A DNA stretch of 64,000 bases, from the NCBI GenBank assembly GCA_009996515.1, contig JAACZV010000004.1, positions 1-64,000 of the forward strand, read 5' to 3'. The notes under the pieces were generated by a model, which worked only from the letters and a program-made list of their open reading frames with translations, was not told the origin of the DNA and made no database searches. Numbering within the stretch: position 1 is the stretch's first letter; each line of letters starts with the position of its first letter. The stretch is from Comamonadaceae bacterium (GTDB lineage: Bacteria > Pseudomonadota > Gammaproteobacteria > Burkholderiales > Burkholderiaceae_C). Below, in pieces: positions 45,503 to 53,445 of the stretch. A program made the position numbers and the translations under genes.

Positions 45503-45600
45503 GGTATCCAGGGTCTGCCTCAGCCGAAGCGGGCCCACAGGGAGAGAAAGATACCGGGCCCGAGACGCCGCCGCCGGATCCCCGGGGGCGGCGTTTCACT
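45503..45600 (+). terminator. Terminator-like hairpin after the ygjP block, possible small RNA
   Basis: The stem ACGCCGCC/GGCGGCGT (45565-45594) is followed by TTTCACTTT, a plausible intrinsic terminator for the rightward strand. Just upstream are paired GGTATC/GATACC arms (45503-45555) and two GGGCCC blocks, so a short structured RNA ending at this terminator is possible. No promoter was recognised for it. Confidence 0.45.
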
Positions 45601-45611
45601 TTGGGCGCCGC

Positions 45612-46679
45612 TCAGGCCGGCGAGAAGCGGTAGACGCCGTCGGCGCCCAGCTCGCGCCTGAGGTCGCCCTGCAGCCACAAGGCGTTCAGGTGCGCGATGG
45701 CCTCGCCCATCGCGAACGTGGTCTGGTGCAGGTCCAGCTTGCGCTTGAACAGCACCGGCAGCAGGCCCGCCGCATGGGTGGGCGCGGCGGCGCAGGCGGC
45801 CTCCACCTCGGCCAGGCGCTCGTCGTGGTGTTCGCGCAGCTGGTCGATGCGCTGGTGCAGGCCCGTGAAGGGCTTGCCATGCGAGGGCAGCACCAGCGTG
45901 CCGGCCGGCAACGCCAGGTAGCGGGCCAGCGAGTTCAGGTACAGCGTCAGCGGGTCGGCCTCGGGCTCGACGTCCACGACCGACACGTTGGTGGAGATGC
46001 GCGGCAGCACCATGTCGCCGGAGATCAGCAACCCGCCCCCGTCGTCCGTGCCGCAGAACAGGCTGATGTGCTCCGGCGCATGGCCGTAGCCGGCGATGCA
46101 ATGCCAGACCCGCCCGCCGATCTCGATCTCCGTGCCATCCATCAGCCGCCGGAAGCTGGCCGGCACCACCGGCACCATCTTGGGGTAGTAGTCGGCGCGG
46201 GCGCGGATCTTGTCCAGCGACTCGGGGTCGGTCAGCCCGTGGCTGCCGAAGAAGGCCGCGGCCGACGCGCCGCCCATGCCCACCGTGGAACTGCTGGCCA
46301 GGCGCGCGAGGTTGAAGTCGGTCGCGCTCATCCACAGCCGGCAGCCCCAGCGCTCGGTCAGCCAATGCGCCAGGCCCAGGTGGTCGGGGTGGAAATGCGT
46401 CGCGATGACGCGCAGCACCGGCAGGCCGTCCAGGCGTTCGGCGAAGACCTTCTCCCAGTTCGCCCGCGTGTCGTCGCTGGCGATGCCGCAGTCGACGATG
46501 GTCCAGCCGTCGCGGCCATCGAGGTGGTCGCGCAGCAGCCACAGATTGATGTGATCCAGCGCGAAAGGCAGGCCCATGCGCACCCAGCGCACGCCGGGTA
46601 CCAGGTCCAGTGCCTCGCCGGGCTGGGGCAGGACATCGCCCAAGGGATAGTGAAGTTCGGATTCGCGTGCGTTGGCCAT
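45612..46679 (-). CDS. MBL-fold metallo-hydrolase
   Basis: A 355-residue cytoplasmic hydrolase of the metallo-beta-lactamase superfamily. The first metal motif is ATHFHPDHLG, further ligands are in GYGHAPEHISL and SGDMVLPRIS, and the final His is in LVLPSHGKPFTG. A C-terminal domain of about 100 residues follows. It is divergent from a LiuR-like MerR regulator with a strong palindrome between them, which suggests that it takes part in branched-chain amino acid or fatty acid degradation, perhaps as a thioester hydrolase (inference from context). Confidence 0.85.
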   Translation of the reverse strand: MANARESELHYPLGDVLPQPGEALDLVPGVRWVRMGLPFALDHINLWLLRDHLDGRDGWTIVDCGIASDDTRANWEKVFAERLDGLPVLRVIATHFHPDHLGLAHWLTERWGCRLWMSATDFNLARLASSSTVGMGGASAAAFFGSHGLTDPESLDKIRARADYYPKMVPVVPASFRRLMDGTEIEIGGRVWHCIAGYGHAPEHISLFCGTDDGGGLLISGDMVLPRISTNVSVVDVEPEADPLTLYLNSLARYLALPAGTLVLPSHGKPFTGLHQRIDQLREHHDERLAEVEAACAAAPTHAAGLLPVLFKRKLDLHQTTFAMGEAIAHLNALWLQGDLRRELGADGVYRFSPA

Positions 46680-46701
46680 GGCGGGTCGAGTGGTTTTAGA
46701 C

Positions 46702-46715
46702 TGACGTTTACGTCA
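46702..46715. promoter_or_regulatory. Palindromic operator TGACGTTTACGTCA (LiuR-type)
   Basis: A perfect palindrome TGACGT TT ACGTCA lies between the divergent MBL and MerR genes, 22 bases from one start codon and 13 from the other. LiuR/PsrA-type regulators of branched-chain amino acid catabolism in betaproteobacteria bind closely related sites of the TTGACGTNNACGTCAA kind. Confidence 0.8.
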
Positions 46716-46728
46716 ATCGAGTGTAGCC

Positions 46729-47139
46729 ATGCCCCCTCGTCGCCCTGTCGCCGCCGCGACCGAAGCCCCACAGCCGACCTTCACGATCACCGAACTGGCC
46801 GCGGAGTTCGACATCACGCCGCGCGCCATCCGCTTCTACGAGGACATGGGCCTGCTGGAGCCCGGCCGCAAGGGCCGCAACCGCGTCTACACGCCGCGTG
46901 ACCGCACGCGGCTGAAGCTGACGCTGCGCGGCAAGCGCCTGGGGCTGGCGCTGCAGGAGATCAAGCAGCTGGTCGACATGTACGACAGCCAGGCCAGCGC
47001 CGCACCGCAGCTGCGCGCCTTCCTGGCCATCCTGGCCCAGCATCGCGACCAGCTCGAGCAGCAGCGCCACGACATCGAGGTCACGCTGGCCGAGATCCAG
47101 CAGCACGAGAAGCGCTGCCGGGCCTTGCTGGCGGCCTGA
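46729..47139 (+). CDS. liuR: MerR-family regulator, LiuR-like
   Basis: A 136-residue DNA-binding regulator. The helix-turn-helix and wing (about 16-80: FTITELAAEFDITPRAIRFY, LEPGRKGRNRVYTPRDRTRL) match MerR proteins, and the dimerisation helix ends in a short coiled coil (ILAQHRDQLEQQRHDIEV). It lacks the metal-binding cysteines of metal-sensing relatives. The protein size and the TGACGT-TT-ACGTCA operator next to it match LiuR, which represses branched-chain amino acid and isovalerate degradation in betaproteobacteria. It probably controls its own gene and the divergent MBL hydrolase. Confidence 0.8.
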   Translation: MPPRRPVAAATEAPQPTFTITELAAEFDITPRAIRFYEDMGLLEPGRKGRNRVYTPRDRTRLKLTLRGKRLGLALQEIKQLVDMYDSQASAAPQLRAFLAILAQHRDQLEQQRHDIEVTLAEIQQHEKRCRALLAA

Positions 47140-47298
47140 GCGGCCGGACAGCCGCCCAAGCGTGACGCTTTGCCGGCCCTGCCCTAATTTCTGTTTCGAG
47201 CGGGGCAAACCCCGCTGACGCCCCCGCCCAGCCTGACTAGAGTCCGCCGCTCGACCGGGTGCCCCCGCCCCGGCTCGGACCGTCTTTGTGGAGCTGTC

Positions 47299-48018
47299 AT
47301 GACGCCTGGACCGCGCCCCGCCCTGGTGCTCGCCCTGTCTGCCCTCGCCGGCGCCCTGCTGATGCCGGCCCAACCCGCTGCCGCCCAACAAGAACCCGCC
47401 AAGGCGGACGGCATGGCGCGTGCGCAGAAGGCGGCCGATGCGGTCTTCCACTGGATCAAGCTGCACGCCGACAAGCCCGCTCCCAAGCCGTCGCCGGCGC
47501 CAGCACCTGCGCCCGCACCCAAGAAGCCGGCGCCCGCACCCGTGGCTGCGGCGCCCAGGCCGGCAGCGCCTCCCGTGGCGGCTTCGGCAGCCGTGGCCGC
47601 CCCCGTCACCGCCGCCGCCACGCCCGAGCCGGAGCCCGATCACGTGCCGGTGGTGCTGGCTGCCGCCCCACCCACGCCCCAGCCGGCCGCCCCCATGGCC
47701 GCCGCGGCCCAGGCCGTGGAGCCACCGCCTCAGGCCGCGCCGGAAGCGCCCGAGGAGCAGCTGCAGCTGCTGTCCAAGGTCGACCCCACCCTGCCCCGCC
47801 AGCTGCAGCAGAGCAATTTCCGCAACGGCTTCGCCCAGGTGCAGTTCACCGTCGCGCCGGACGGCTCGGTCCGGCAGGCCTCGGTCATCAAGGCCAGCCA
47901 TGCGCGGCTGGGCAATGCCGCGATGGATGCCGTGCGCCAGTGGCGCTTCGCGCCGCTGCGCAAGGCCCGCGACGCGGCCGTCGAGATCGCCTTCAAGAAC
48001 GACAGCGACAGCGACTGA
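47299..48018 (+). CDS. TonB C-terminal domain protein with signal peptide
   Basis: A 239-residue exported protein. A signal sequence (MTPGPRPALVLALSALAGAL, cleavage after AAAQ) is followed by about 120 residues of Pro/Ala linker and a TonB/energy-transducer C-terminal domain (about 155-235; NGFAQVQFTVAPDGSVRQAS and AAMDAVRQWRFAPLRKARDA). Classical TonB has an uncleaved N-terminal anchor; here the cleavage site looks strong, so the protein may be periplasmic. No ExbB/ExbD or receptor gene is adjacent. It ends in a polar SDSD tail. Confidence 0.8.
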   Translation: MTPGPRPALVLALSALAGALLMPAQPAAAQQEPAKADGMARAQKAADAVFHWIKLHADKPAPKPSPAPAPAPAPKKPAPAPVAAAPRPAAPPVAASAAVAAPVTAAATPEPEPDHVPVVLAAAPPTPQPAAPMAAAAQAVEPPPQAAPEAPEEQLQLLSKVDPTLPRQLQQSNFRNGFAQVQFTVAPDGSVRQASVIKASHARLGNAAMDAVRQWRFAPLRKARDAAVEIAFKNDSDSD

Positions 48019-48026
48019 GGCCACGC

Positions 48027-48941
48027 CTAGGCCGGCGGCAGCGGACAGGTCTCCAGCAGCGCCGACATCGCCTCCAGAAACACCCGCGTGCGCAGCGGCA
48101 TCAGCCGCCGCTCCGGGAACACCGCCCAGCAACTGGAACCGGGCAGATGCCAGTCCGGCAGCAGCCGCTTCAGCCGCCCCTGGGCCAGCGCATCGCCCAC
48201 CACCAGACGGTCGATGCCGGCGATGCCCACGCCACGCTCCGCCAGCTGCGCCAGCAGGCTGGGCGCGTTGGCCAGCGTGCGCTGCGCCGGCTGCACCAGA
48301 TAGGGCTCGGCGCCGTCGCGCTGCAGCCGCCAGGGCACGGGCTCGCCGGTGCGGGCCAGCAGCAGCAGCGCATGCATGCTGTCCAGCGCCTGCGGCAGCA
48401 GCGGCTCGCCGACGCGCGCCAGATAGGCCGGTGAGGCGTACAGCCCCCATTGCGTCGTCGCCAGCAGCCGCGCGGCGAGCTGGCTGTCCTCGTCCAGCTG
48501 GCCCATGCGGATGACGAGGTCGAAGCCCTCGCCGATCAGGTCCACGCGCCGCGGCGTCAGGTCCAGCTCCAGCTGCACCTCGGGGTAGTTCAGTGCGAAC
48601 TCGGCCAGCATGCCCGCGGCCACCTGATGGGCGAAGTCCGCCGGCATGCTGACGCGCAGCCTGCCGCTGGGCTTGCGCTGGCGGTGCAGGGCCAGCGCCA
48701 GCGCCCCGTCCACCTCGGCCGCGACGGCCCGCGCATGCTCCAGCACGCCGGCGCCGAAGTCCGTCAGCGACAGCTTGCGCGTGCTGCGCTGCAACAGCTT
48801 CTCGCCCAGCCGCGCCTCCAGCGCCGCGATGCGCCGCGACACGGTGCTCTTGGGCCAGTGCACGCGCTCCGCGGCGCGGCTGAAGCTGCCGGCCTCGATG
48901 ACGCGGGCAAACAGCAGCAAATCGTCGGCGTCGGATTCCAT
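48027..48941 (-). CDS. LysR-family transcriptional regulator
   Basis: A 304-residue regulator with an N-terminal winged helix (FARVIEAGSFSRAAERVHWP, STVSRRIAALEARLG) and a periplasmic-binding-protein-like effector domain. It is divergent from the azoreductase gene, the usual arrangement for LysR control of a neighbour. The ligand is unknown; regulators beside azoR often respond to quinones or other electrophiles. It converges with the TonB-like gene, whose stop codon is only 8 bases away. Confidence 0.88.
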   Translation of the reverse strand: MESDADDLLLFARVIEAGSFSRAAERVHWPKSTVSRRIAALEARLGEKLLQRSTRKLSLTDFGAGVLEHARAVAAEVDGALALALHRQRKPSGRLRVSMPADFAHQVAAGMLAEFALNYPEVQLELDLTPRRVDLIGEGFDLVIRMGQLDEDSQLAARLLATTQWGLYASPAYLARVGEPLLPQALDSMHALLLLARTGEPVPWRLQRDGAEPYLVQPAQRTLANAPSLLAQLAERGVGIAGIDRLVVGDALAQGRLKRLLPDWHLPGSSCWAVFPERRLMPLRTRVFLEAMSALLETCPLPPA

Positions 48942-49052
48942 CAGGCCCCCATTGATCCATCAAAGGAACAATCTTATTCATTTCATCGGCTTCCGGAACC
49001 ATTGGTGCAAATCTAGAGTAGATACATCGCCAACCCCTTACGCAGTCACCGT

Positions 49053-49667
49053 ATGAACATCCTGCAAATCAACTCCAGCGCCCGCCGCCTGCAAGACGAC
49101 CAGGGCTCCATCTCCACCCGTCTGGCCAACGAGCTGACGGCCGGCCTGCGTGCCGCCCACCCCGCCGCCACGGTCACCGTGCGCGACTTCGCCGTCAGCC
49201 CGCTGCCGGTGCTGGACGAGGCCGCGCTGGGCGCGCTGTTCACGCCCGCCGAGGCCCGCAGCGCCGAGCAGGCCGCCCGCGTCGCGCTGAACGACCAGCT
49301 GATCGCCGAGCTGTTGGCCGCCGACGTGGTCGTCCTCGGCGTGCCCATGATCAACTTCAACATCAGCGCCCAGCTGAAGAACTGGATCGATGCCGTCGCC
49401 CGCGCCGGCGTCACCTTCAAGTACGGCGAACAAGGCCCCGTCGGCCTGGTCACCGGCAAGAAGGTCTACGTGGTCAGCGCCCGCGGCGGCATCCACCGCG
49501 ACCAGCCCACCGACCAGGTCGTGCCCTATCTGCGCACCGTGCTGGCCTTCCTGGGCATGACCGACGTGGAATTCATCTACGCTGAGGGCCTGAACATGGG
49601 CCCCGAGATCGCCGACCGCGGCCTGAACGCCGCGCGCGACCAGATCCGCGAACTGCTGGCCGCCTGA
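49053..49667 (+). CDS. azoR: FMN-dependent NADH-azoreductase
   Basis: A 204-residue flavodoxin-fold enzyme that reduces quinones and azo bonds with NADH. Family segments include [40 protein letters not shown] and [12 protein letters not shown]. It probably detoxifies quinones and other electrophiles. The 111-base gap to the divergent LysR gene is AT-richer than the surroundings and should hold the regulated promoter. A pirin gene follows 60 bases later; the two are commonly paired in such loci. Confidence 0.93.
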   Translation: MNILQINSSARRLQDDQGSISTRLANELTAGLRAAHPAATVTVRDFAVSPLPVLDEAALGALFTPAEARSAEQAARVALNDQLIAELLAADVVVLGVPMINFNISAQLKNWIDAVARAGVTFKYGEQGPVGLVTGKKVYVVSARGGIHRDQPTDQVVPYLRTVLAFLGMTDVEFIYAEGLNMGPEIADRGLNAARDQIRELLAA

Positions 49668-49726
49668 CCCCTCCCCCGCCAGGGCCGGCCGCCGGACGGC
49701 CCTGGCCTCCTCGAAAGGATCCTCTG

Positions 49727-50596
49727 ATGAGCACCGCCGCCACCGTTCTCCTGAACCACCCGCGCGAGGTCGAGCGCCTCGTCGCCGGTCAGCCGACCAG
49801 CGACGGCGCCGGCGTCAAGCTCAACCGCGTGCTGAGCAACAACCTGCAGCGCCGGCTGGACCCCTTCCTGATGCTGGACCATTTCGGCACGGACAACCCC
49901 GACGACTACATCGCCGGCTTCCCCGATCACCCGCACCGCGGCTTCGAGACCATCACCTACATGCTCAACGGCCGCATGCGCCACCGCGACTCGGCCGGGC
50001 ATGAAGGCCTGATCAGCGACGGCGGCGTGCAGTGGATGACGGCCGGCCGCGGCGTCATCCACAGCGAGACGCCGGAGCAGAACGAGGGCCGCATGGCCGG
50101 CTTCCAGCTCTGGCTCAACCTGCCCGCCAAGGACAAGCTGTGCCAGCCCTGGTACCGCGACATCACCAGCGCCGAGGTGCCCGAGTTCGAGCAGGACGGC
50201 GTCAAGGTGCGCGTCATCGCCGGCGAGAGCCATGGCGTGGCCGGCGCGGTGCAGCGCCAGCACACCGAGCCGCTGTACCTGGACCTCAGCCTGGCGCCCG
50301 GCGCGCGCTTCGAGCAGCCGCTGCCGGCCGGCTTCAACGCCTTCGTCTACGTCTTCGAGGGCGGGCTGAAGTTCGAGTCGGGTTGCCAGGTGCCGCCGGG
50401 CCGCATGGCCATCCTGGCCAACACGCCCGGCAGCGATGGCGTGCGCCTGACGGCGGGCGAGCAGCCCACCCGTGCGCTGCTGATCGCCGGCCGGCCGCTG
50501 AACGAGCCCATCGCGCAGTACGGCCCCTTCGTGATGAACACCGAGGCCGAACTGGTGCAGGCCGTGCGCGACTTCCAGGCCGGGCGGCTGGCCTGA
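49727..50596 (+). CDS. Pirin-family protein
   Basis: A 289-residue bicupin. The N-terminal cupin metal site is in FPDHPHRGFETITYM (two His), with a third ligand in QWMTAGRGVIHSETPEQ. The C-terminal cupin (about 180-285) has a pirin_C signature (GFNAFVYVFEGGLKF, MAILANTPG). Some bacterial pirins have quercetin dioxygenase activity and others regulate metabolic enzymes. It follows azoR and may share its LysR control. Its stop overlaps the next start codon (TGATG). Confidence 0.9.
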   Translation: MSTAATVLLNHPREVERLVAGQPTSDGAGVKLNRVLSNNLQRRLDPFLMLDHFGTDNPDDYIAGFPDHPHRGFETITYMLNGRMRHRDSAGHEGLISDGGVQWMTAGRGVIHSETPEQNEGRMAGFQLWLNLPAKDKLCQPWYRDITSAEVPEFEQDGVKVRVIAGESHGVAGAVQRQHTEPLYLDLSLAPGARFEQPLPAGFNAFVYVFEGGLKFESGCQVPPGRMAILANTPGSDGVRLTAGEQPTRALLIAGRPLNEPIAQYGPFVMNTEAELVQAVRDFQAGRLA

Positions 50597-51213
50597 TGAC
50601 GATGCACGGCGAGCAGCGCCGCCACAGCCCCGCGGCCGAGCGCAACGGGCCGCCCATCCTGGCGGCCCTGCAGCGCCTGCTGCCGGCGAGCGGGCTGCTG
50701 CTGGAGATCGCCAGCGGCACCGGCCAGCATGCGGCCTTCCTCAGCGAGGGCCTGCCCGGCTGGCAATGGCAGCCCAGCGACGTGGAGGCCGGCGCGCTGC
50801 CGTCCATCGCGGCCTGGTGTGCAGGCCTGGAGCGCGTGCGCCCGCCGCTGCGGCTGGACGTGCTCGACGACGTCTGGCCCGGCGTGCCTGCGCCCCTCGA
50901 CGCGATCTACTGCGCCAACATGATCCACATCGCGCCGTGGGCCTGCACGGCCGGGCTCATGCAGGGCGCTGCGCGGCAGCTGGCGCCGCAGGGCCTGCTG
51001 ATCACCTACGGCCCCTATCTGCTGGACGATGAGCCCACCGCACCCAGCAACCTCGCCTTCGACGCCGACCTGCGCGCACGCAACCCGGCCTGGGGCATCC
51101 GCCGCCTGAGCGACGTGGCCGGCGAGGCCCAGGCCGCCGGCCTGCGGCTGCGCGAACGCGTCGCCATGCCGGCCAACAACCAGCTGCTGGTCTTCGCCCG
51201 CCCGGCCCCCTAG
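50596..51213 (+). CDS. DUF938 SAM-dependent methyltransferase-like protein
   Basis: A 205-residue protein matching DUF938. A SAM-binding-like loop LLEIASGTGQHAAFLSEGLP is near residue 35, followed by WQPSDVEAGALPSIAAW and ANMIHIAPWACTAGL. The domain family is widely conserved, often beside pirin or glutathione-related genes, and its reaction is unknown. ATG 50596 overlaps the pirin stop; the in-frame sequence further upstream is opposite coding DNA and does not fit the family. Confidence 0.85.
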   Translation: MTMHGEQRRHSPAAERNGPPILAALQRLLPASGLLLEIASGTGQHAAFLSEGLPGWQWQPSDVEAGALPSIAAWCAGLERVRPPLRLDVLDDVWPGVPAPLDAIYCANMIHIAPWACTAGLMQGAARQLAPQGLLITYGPYLLDDEPTAPSNLAFDADLRARNPAWGIRRLSDVAGEAQAAGLRLRERVAMPANNQLLVFARPAP

Positions 51214-51299
51214 ATCGCAGGCCGCTGACTTCCGCCATCCGCCGGCGCCGGGCCTAGCCTGCCGGCACCGCCCCTCGAGAGCGGCAGGGAGAGCCAACG

Positions 51300-52679
51300 A
51301 TGAAGTCAAGGATGATGGGCCGGCCGCTCATGGCGGCCGCATGGCTGGCGCTGTTGACGGCCTGCGGCGGCGGCAGCGGCGACAGCGGTGGCGGCGGCAA
51401 CCCGGCGCCGCTGCAGCTGGCCACGCCGGGCCAGGCGGTGATCAAGGCCCGCAGCCAGGGCATGGCCTGGGTGGCGCTGGCCGAGACCGCACGGACGCTG
51501 GAAATTCCCACCACACCGCAGCGCCGCCTGCTGATCTCGCCGGCCGACGGCCGCGGCCCGGCGGCGGACTATCTGCCGCCCACCGGCTGGTCGCTGCTGG
51601 ACTTCGCGCTGCATCCCTCGGGCCAGATCAGCCTGCTGCTGGGCAGCGACCGCGAGCTGCGCCTGCTGCGGCTGTCGGCCGCCGGCCAGCTGCTGCGCGA
51701 GCAGGACTTCAGCGACCCGCTGGTGGCCGGCGACCCCTTCATCGGCGATGCGCTGAGCGCGCGCGACCCCCAGTCGCTGCTGCCCTACTACACGCGCGAC
51801 GCGGCCCGCCTGGCGCCGCTGGGCGAGGATGTCGCGCTGGCCTTCCGCTCCGGCCGCCATGCGGTGGTGCTGCACCGGCTCGGCTACGCGGCGCCCGGTG
51901 GTTTCTCCAAGCAGTGGCGCAGCCTGGTCGAACCGGGCGTCTTCATCGGCGCGCGCTTCCTGACCGGCGGCAGCTTCGACCCCTTCAAGAGCCTGGACCA
52001 TCAATGGCGGCTGGTCATGGACGCCGATCCGCAGGGCCGCATCGCGGTGGCCGTCTCGCTGGACTACACCGACCTGATCGAGGGCCACAGCCAGCATTTC
52101 GGCGAGCCGCTGGACCCGCGCGTCGCCAACGGCCTGCTGCTGAGCCAGTTCAGCGCCGGCGGCCAGCGCCTGGGCACGGCGCTGATCGACACGCAGCAAC
52201 GCTCGGAGCTGCACGCGCTGCGCTGGGTGGGCGGGCAGGTCGCGGCGGCCGGCCGCGTGCGCAGCCGCCAGACGGCCGAGGGCTGGGACGCCTTCCTCGC
52301 GCTGGTGCCGGCCGGCGCCACCACGGCTTCGGCCTACCGGGTGCTGGATTTCGACGCCGGCGACGTGGCCTTCGACGTGGCGCAGCGCGCCGACGGCCGG
52401 CTGCTGCTGGCCGGCAGCACCGGCTACACGCAGAACCCCACCGGTGCCAGCATCTCCGAGGAGTCCAGGCCGCTGCTGGCGCTGCTGGCGGCCGACGGCC
52501 AGCTGCAGCAGCGCATCACGCTGACACCGGGCGCGCGCCACAACCAGCTGCGCGCGCTGGCCCCGCGCGGCGACGGCTGGCTGACGGGCGGCATGGAGAA
52601 CGGCCCCGGCACGCATTCGGCCGACGCCAACCCAGCGCTGCTGGTCGCCGACGGCTATCTGCGCGAACTGCGTTTCTGA
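51300..52679 (+). CDS. Putative lipoprotein, 459 aa
   Basis: A secreted protein of unknown role. The signal sequence MKSRMMGRPLMAAAWLALLT ends in the lipobox LTAC, followed by a glycine/serine run, so it should be acylated by Lgt/Lnt. The mature part is beta-rich with repeated Trp/Gly-containing strands (LRWVGGQVAAAGRVRSRQTA, DGRLLLAGSTGYTQNP), suggestive of a beta-propeller-like fold. No enzymatic motif was recognised. It is monocistronic and converges with the livF gene. Confidence 0.75.
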   Translation: MKSRMMGRPLMAAAWLALLTACGGGSGDSGGGGNPAPLQLATPGQAVIKARSQGMAWVALAETARTLEIPTTPQRRLLISPADGRGPAADYLPPTGWSLLDFALHPSGQISLLLGSDRELRLLRLSAAGQLLREQDFSDPLVAGDPFIGDALSARDPQSLLPYYTRDAARLAPLGEDVALAFRSGRHAVVLHRLGYAAPGGFSKQWRSLVEPGVFIGARFLTGGSFDPFKSLDHQWRLVMDADPQGRIAVAVSLDYTDLIEGHSQHFGEPLDPRVANGLLLSQFSAGGQRLGTALIDTQQRSELHALRWVGGQVAAAGRVRSRQTAEGWDAFLALVPAGATTASAYRVLDFDAGDVAFDVAQRADGRLLLAGSTGYTQNPTGASISEESRPLLALLAADGQLQQRITLTPGARHNQLRALAPRGDGWLTGGMENGPGTHSADANPALLVADGYLRELRF

Positions 52680-52685
52680 GCGGCA

Positions 52686-52700
52686 CCCGGCTCCACCGGG
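52686..52700. terminator. Weak hairpin between lipoprotein and livF stops
   Basis: CCCGG CTCCA CCGGG forms a 5-bp stem in the 34-base gap between the two convergent stop codons. No T-run is present. It is the only stem seen there. Confidence 0.25.
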
Positions 52701-52713
52701 GCCGGCGCCAGGC

Positions 52714-53445
52714 TCAGTCCTTGCGCCCCGCGCCCAAATAGGTCTCGATGACGCGCGGGTCCGTCGCCAGCTGCTCCGCCGGGCCGCTGAGGCCGAACTC
52801 GCCGGTCTCCAGCACATGGCCATGGTCGGCCACGCGCAGCGCGGCGCGGGCGTTCTGCTCCACCAGCAGGATGCTGACGCCGGTAGCGCGCAGGTCTTCG
52901 ACGATGGTGAAGATCTCGCGCACGATCAGCGGCGCCAGGCCCAGGCTGGGCTCGTCCAGCATCAGCAGCTTGGGCTGGCCCATCAGCGCACGGCCCAGCG
53001 CCAGCATCTGGCGCTCGCCGCCGGACAGCGTGCCGGCCGCCTGCGCCCGCCGCTCCTTCAGGCGCGGGAAGCGCGCGTAGACGCTCTCCAGCCCGTCGCG
53101 CCAGCGCCCGTCGCCCAGCTTCTTCGGGCGCCAACCGCCCAGCAGCAGGTTGTCCTCCACGCTCATGGTGCCGAACAGCTCGCGCTTCTCGGGCACCAGC
53201 GCCAGGCCGGCCAGCACGCGCTCCTCCAGCGTCAGCCGGGCGATGTCCTCGCCGGCGAAGCGCAGCGCGCCGCTGCGCGACGGCAGCAGCCCCATCAGCG
53301 CGCCCAGCAGCGTGGACTTGCCGGCGCCGTTGGGGCCGATGACGGTGACGACGCTCTTCTCGGGCGCCGAGAAGCTCAGGCCATGCAGCACCTCCGCACG
53401 GCCGTAGCCGGCGTACAGATCCTTGACTTCCAGGAGGGCGCTCAT
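52714..53445 (-). CDS. livF: Branched-chain amino acid-type ABC transporter ATPase LivF
   Basis: A 243-residue ATP-binding subunit. Walker A is GPNGAGKST, the ABC signature LSGGERQ, Walker B LLMLDEPSLGLAP and the H-loop LVEQNARAALRVAD. LivF energises uptake of branched-chain amino acids or related amides through LivHM. It overlaps the upstream fused gene by 4 bases. Its C-terminal tail is short and typical. Confidence 0.95.
   Translation of the reverse strand: MSALLEVKDLYAGYGRAEVLHGLSFSAPEKSVVTVIGPNGAGKSTLLGALMGLLPSRSGALRFAGEDIARLTLEERVLAGLALVPEKRELFGTMSVEDNLLLGGWRPKKLGDGRWRDGLESVYARFPRLKERRAQAAGTLSGGERQMLALGRALMGQPKLLMLDEPSLGLAPLIVREIFTIVEDLRATGVSILLVEQNARAALRVADHGHVLETGEFGLSGPAEQLATDPRVIETYLGAGRKD

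Noticed and set aside
47199-47216. GGGGCAAACCCC-type sequence resembling the c-di-GMP riboswitch core before the TonB-like gene
   Set aside because: The rest of the aptamer (GGGACGCAAAGCC and CCGGCCTAA) is absent; it is only a short hairpin AGCGGGG CAAA CCCCGCT.
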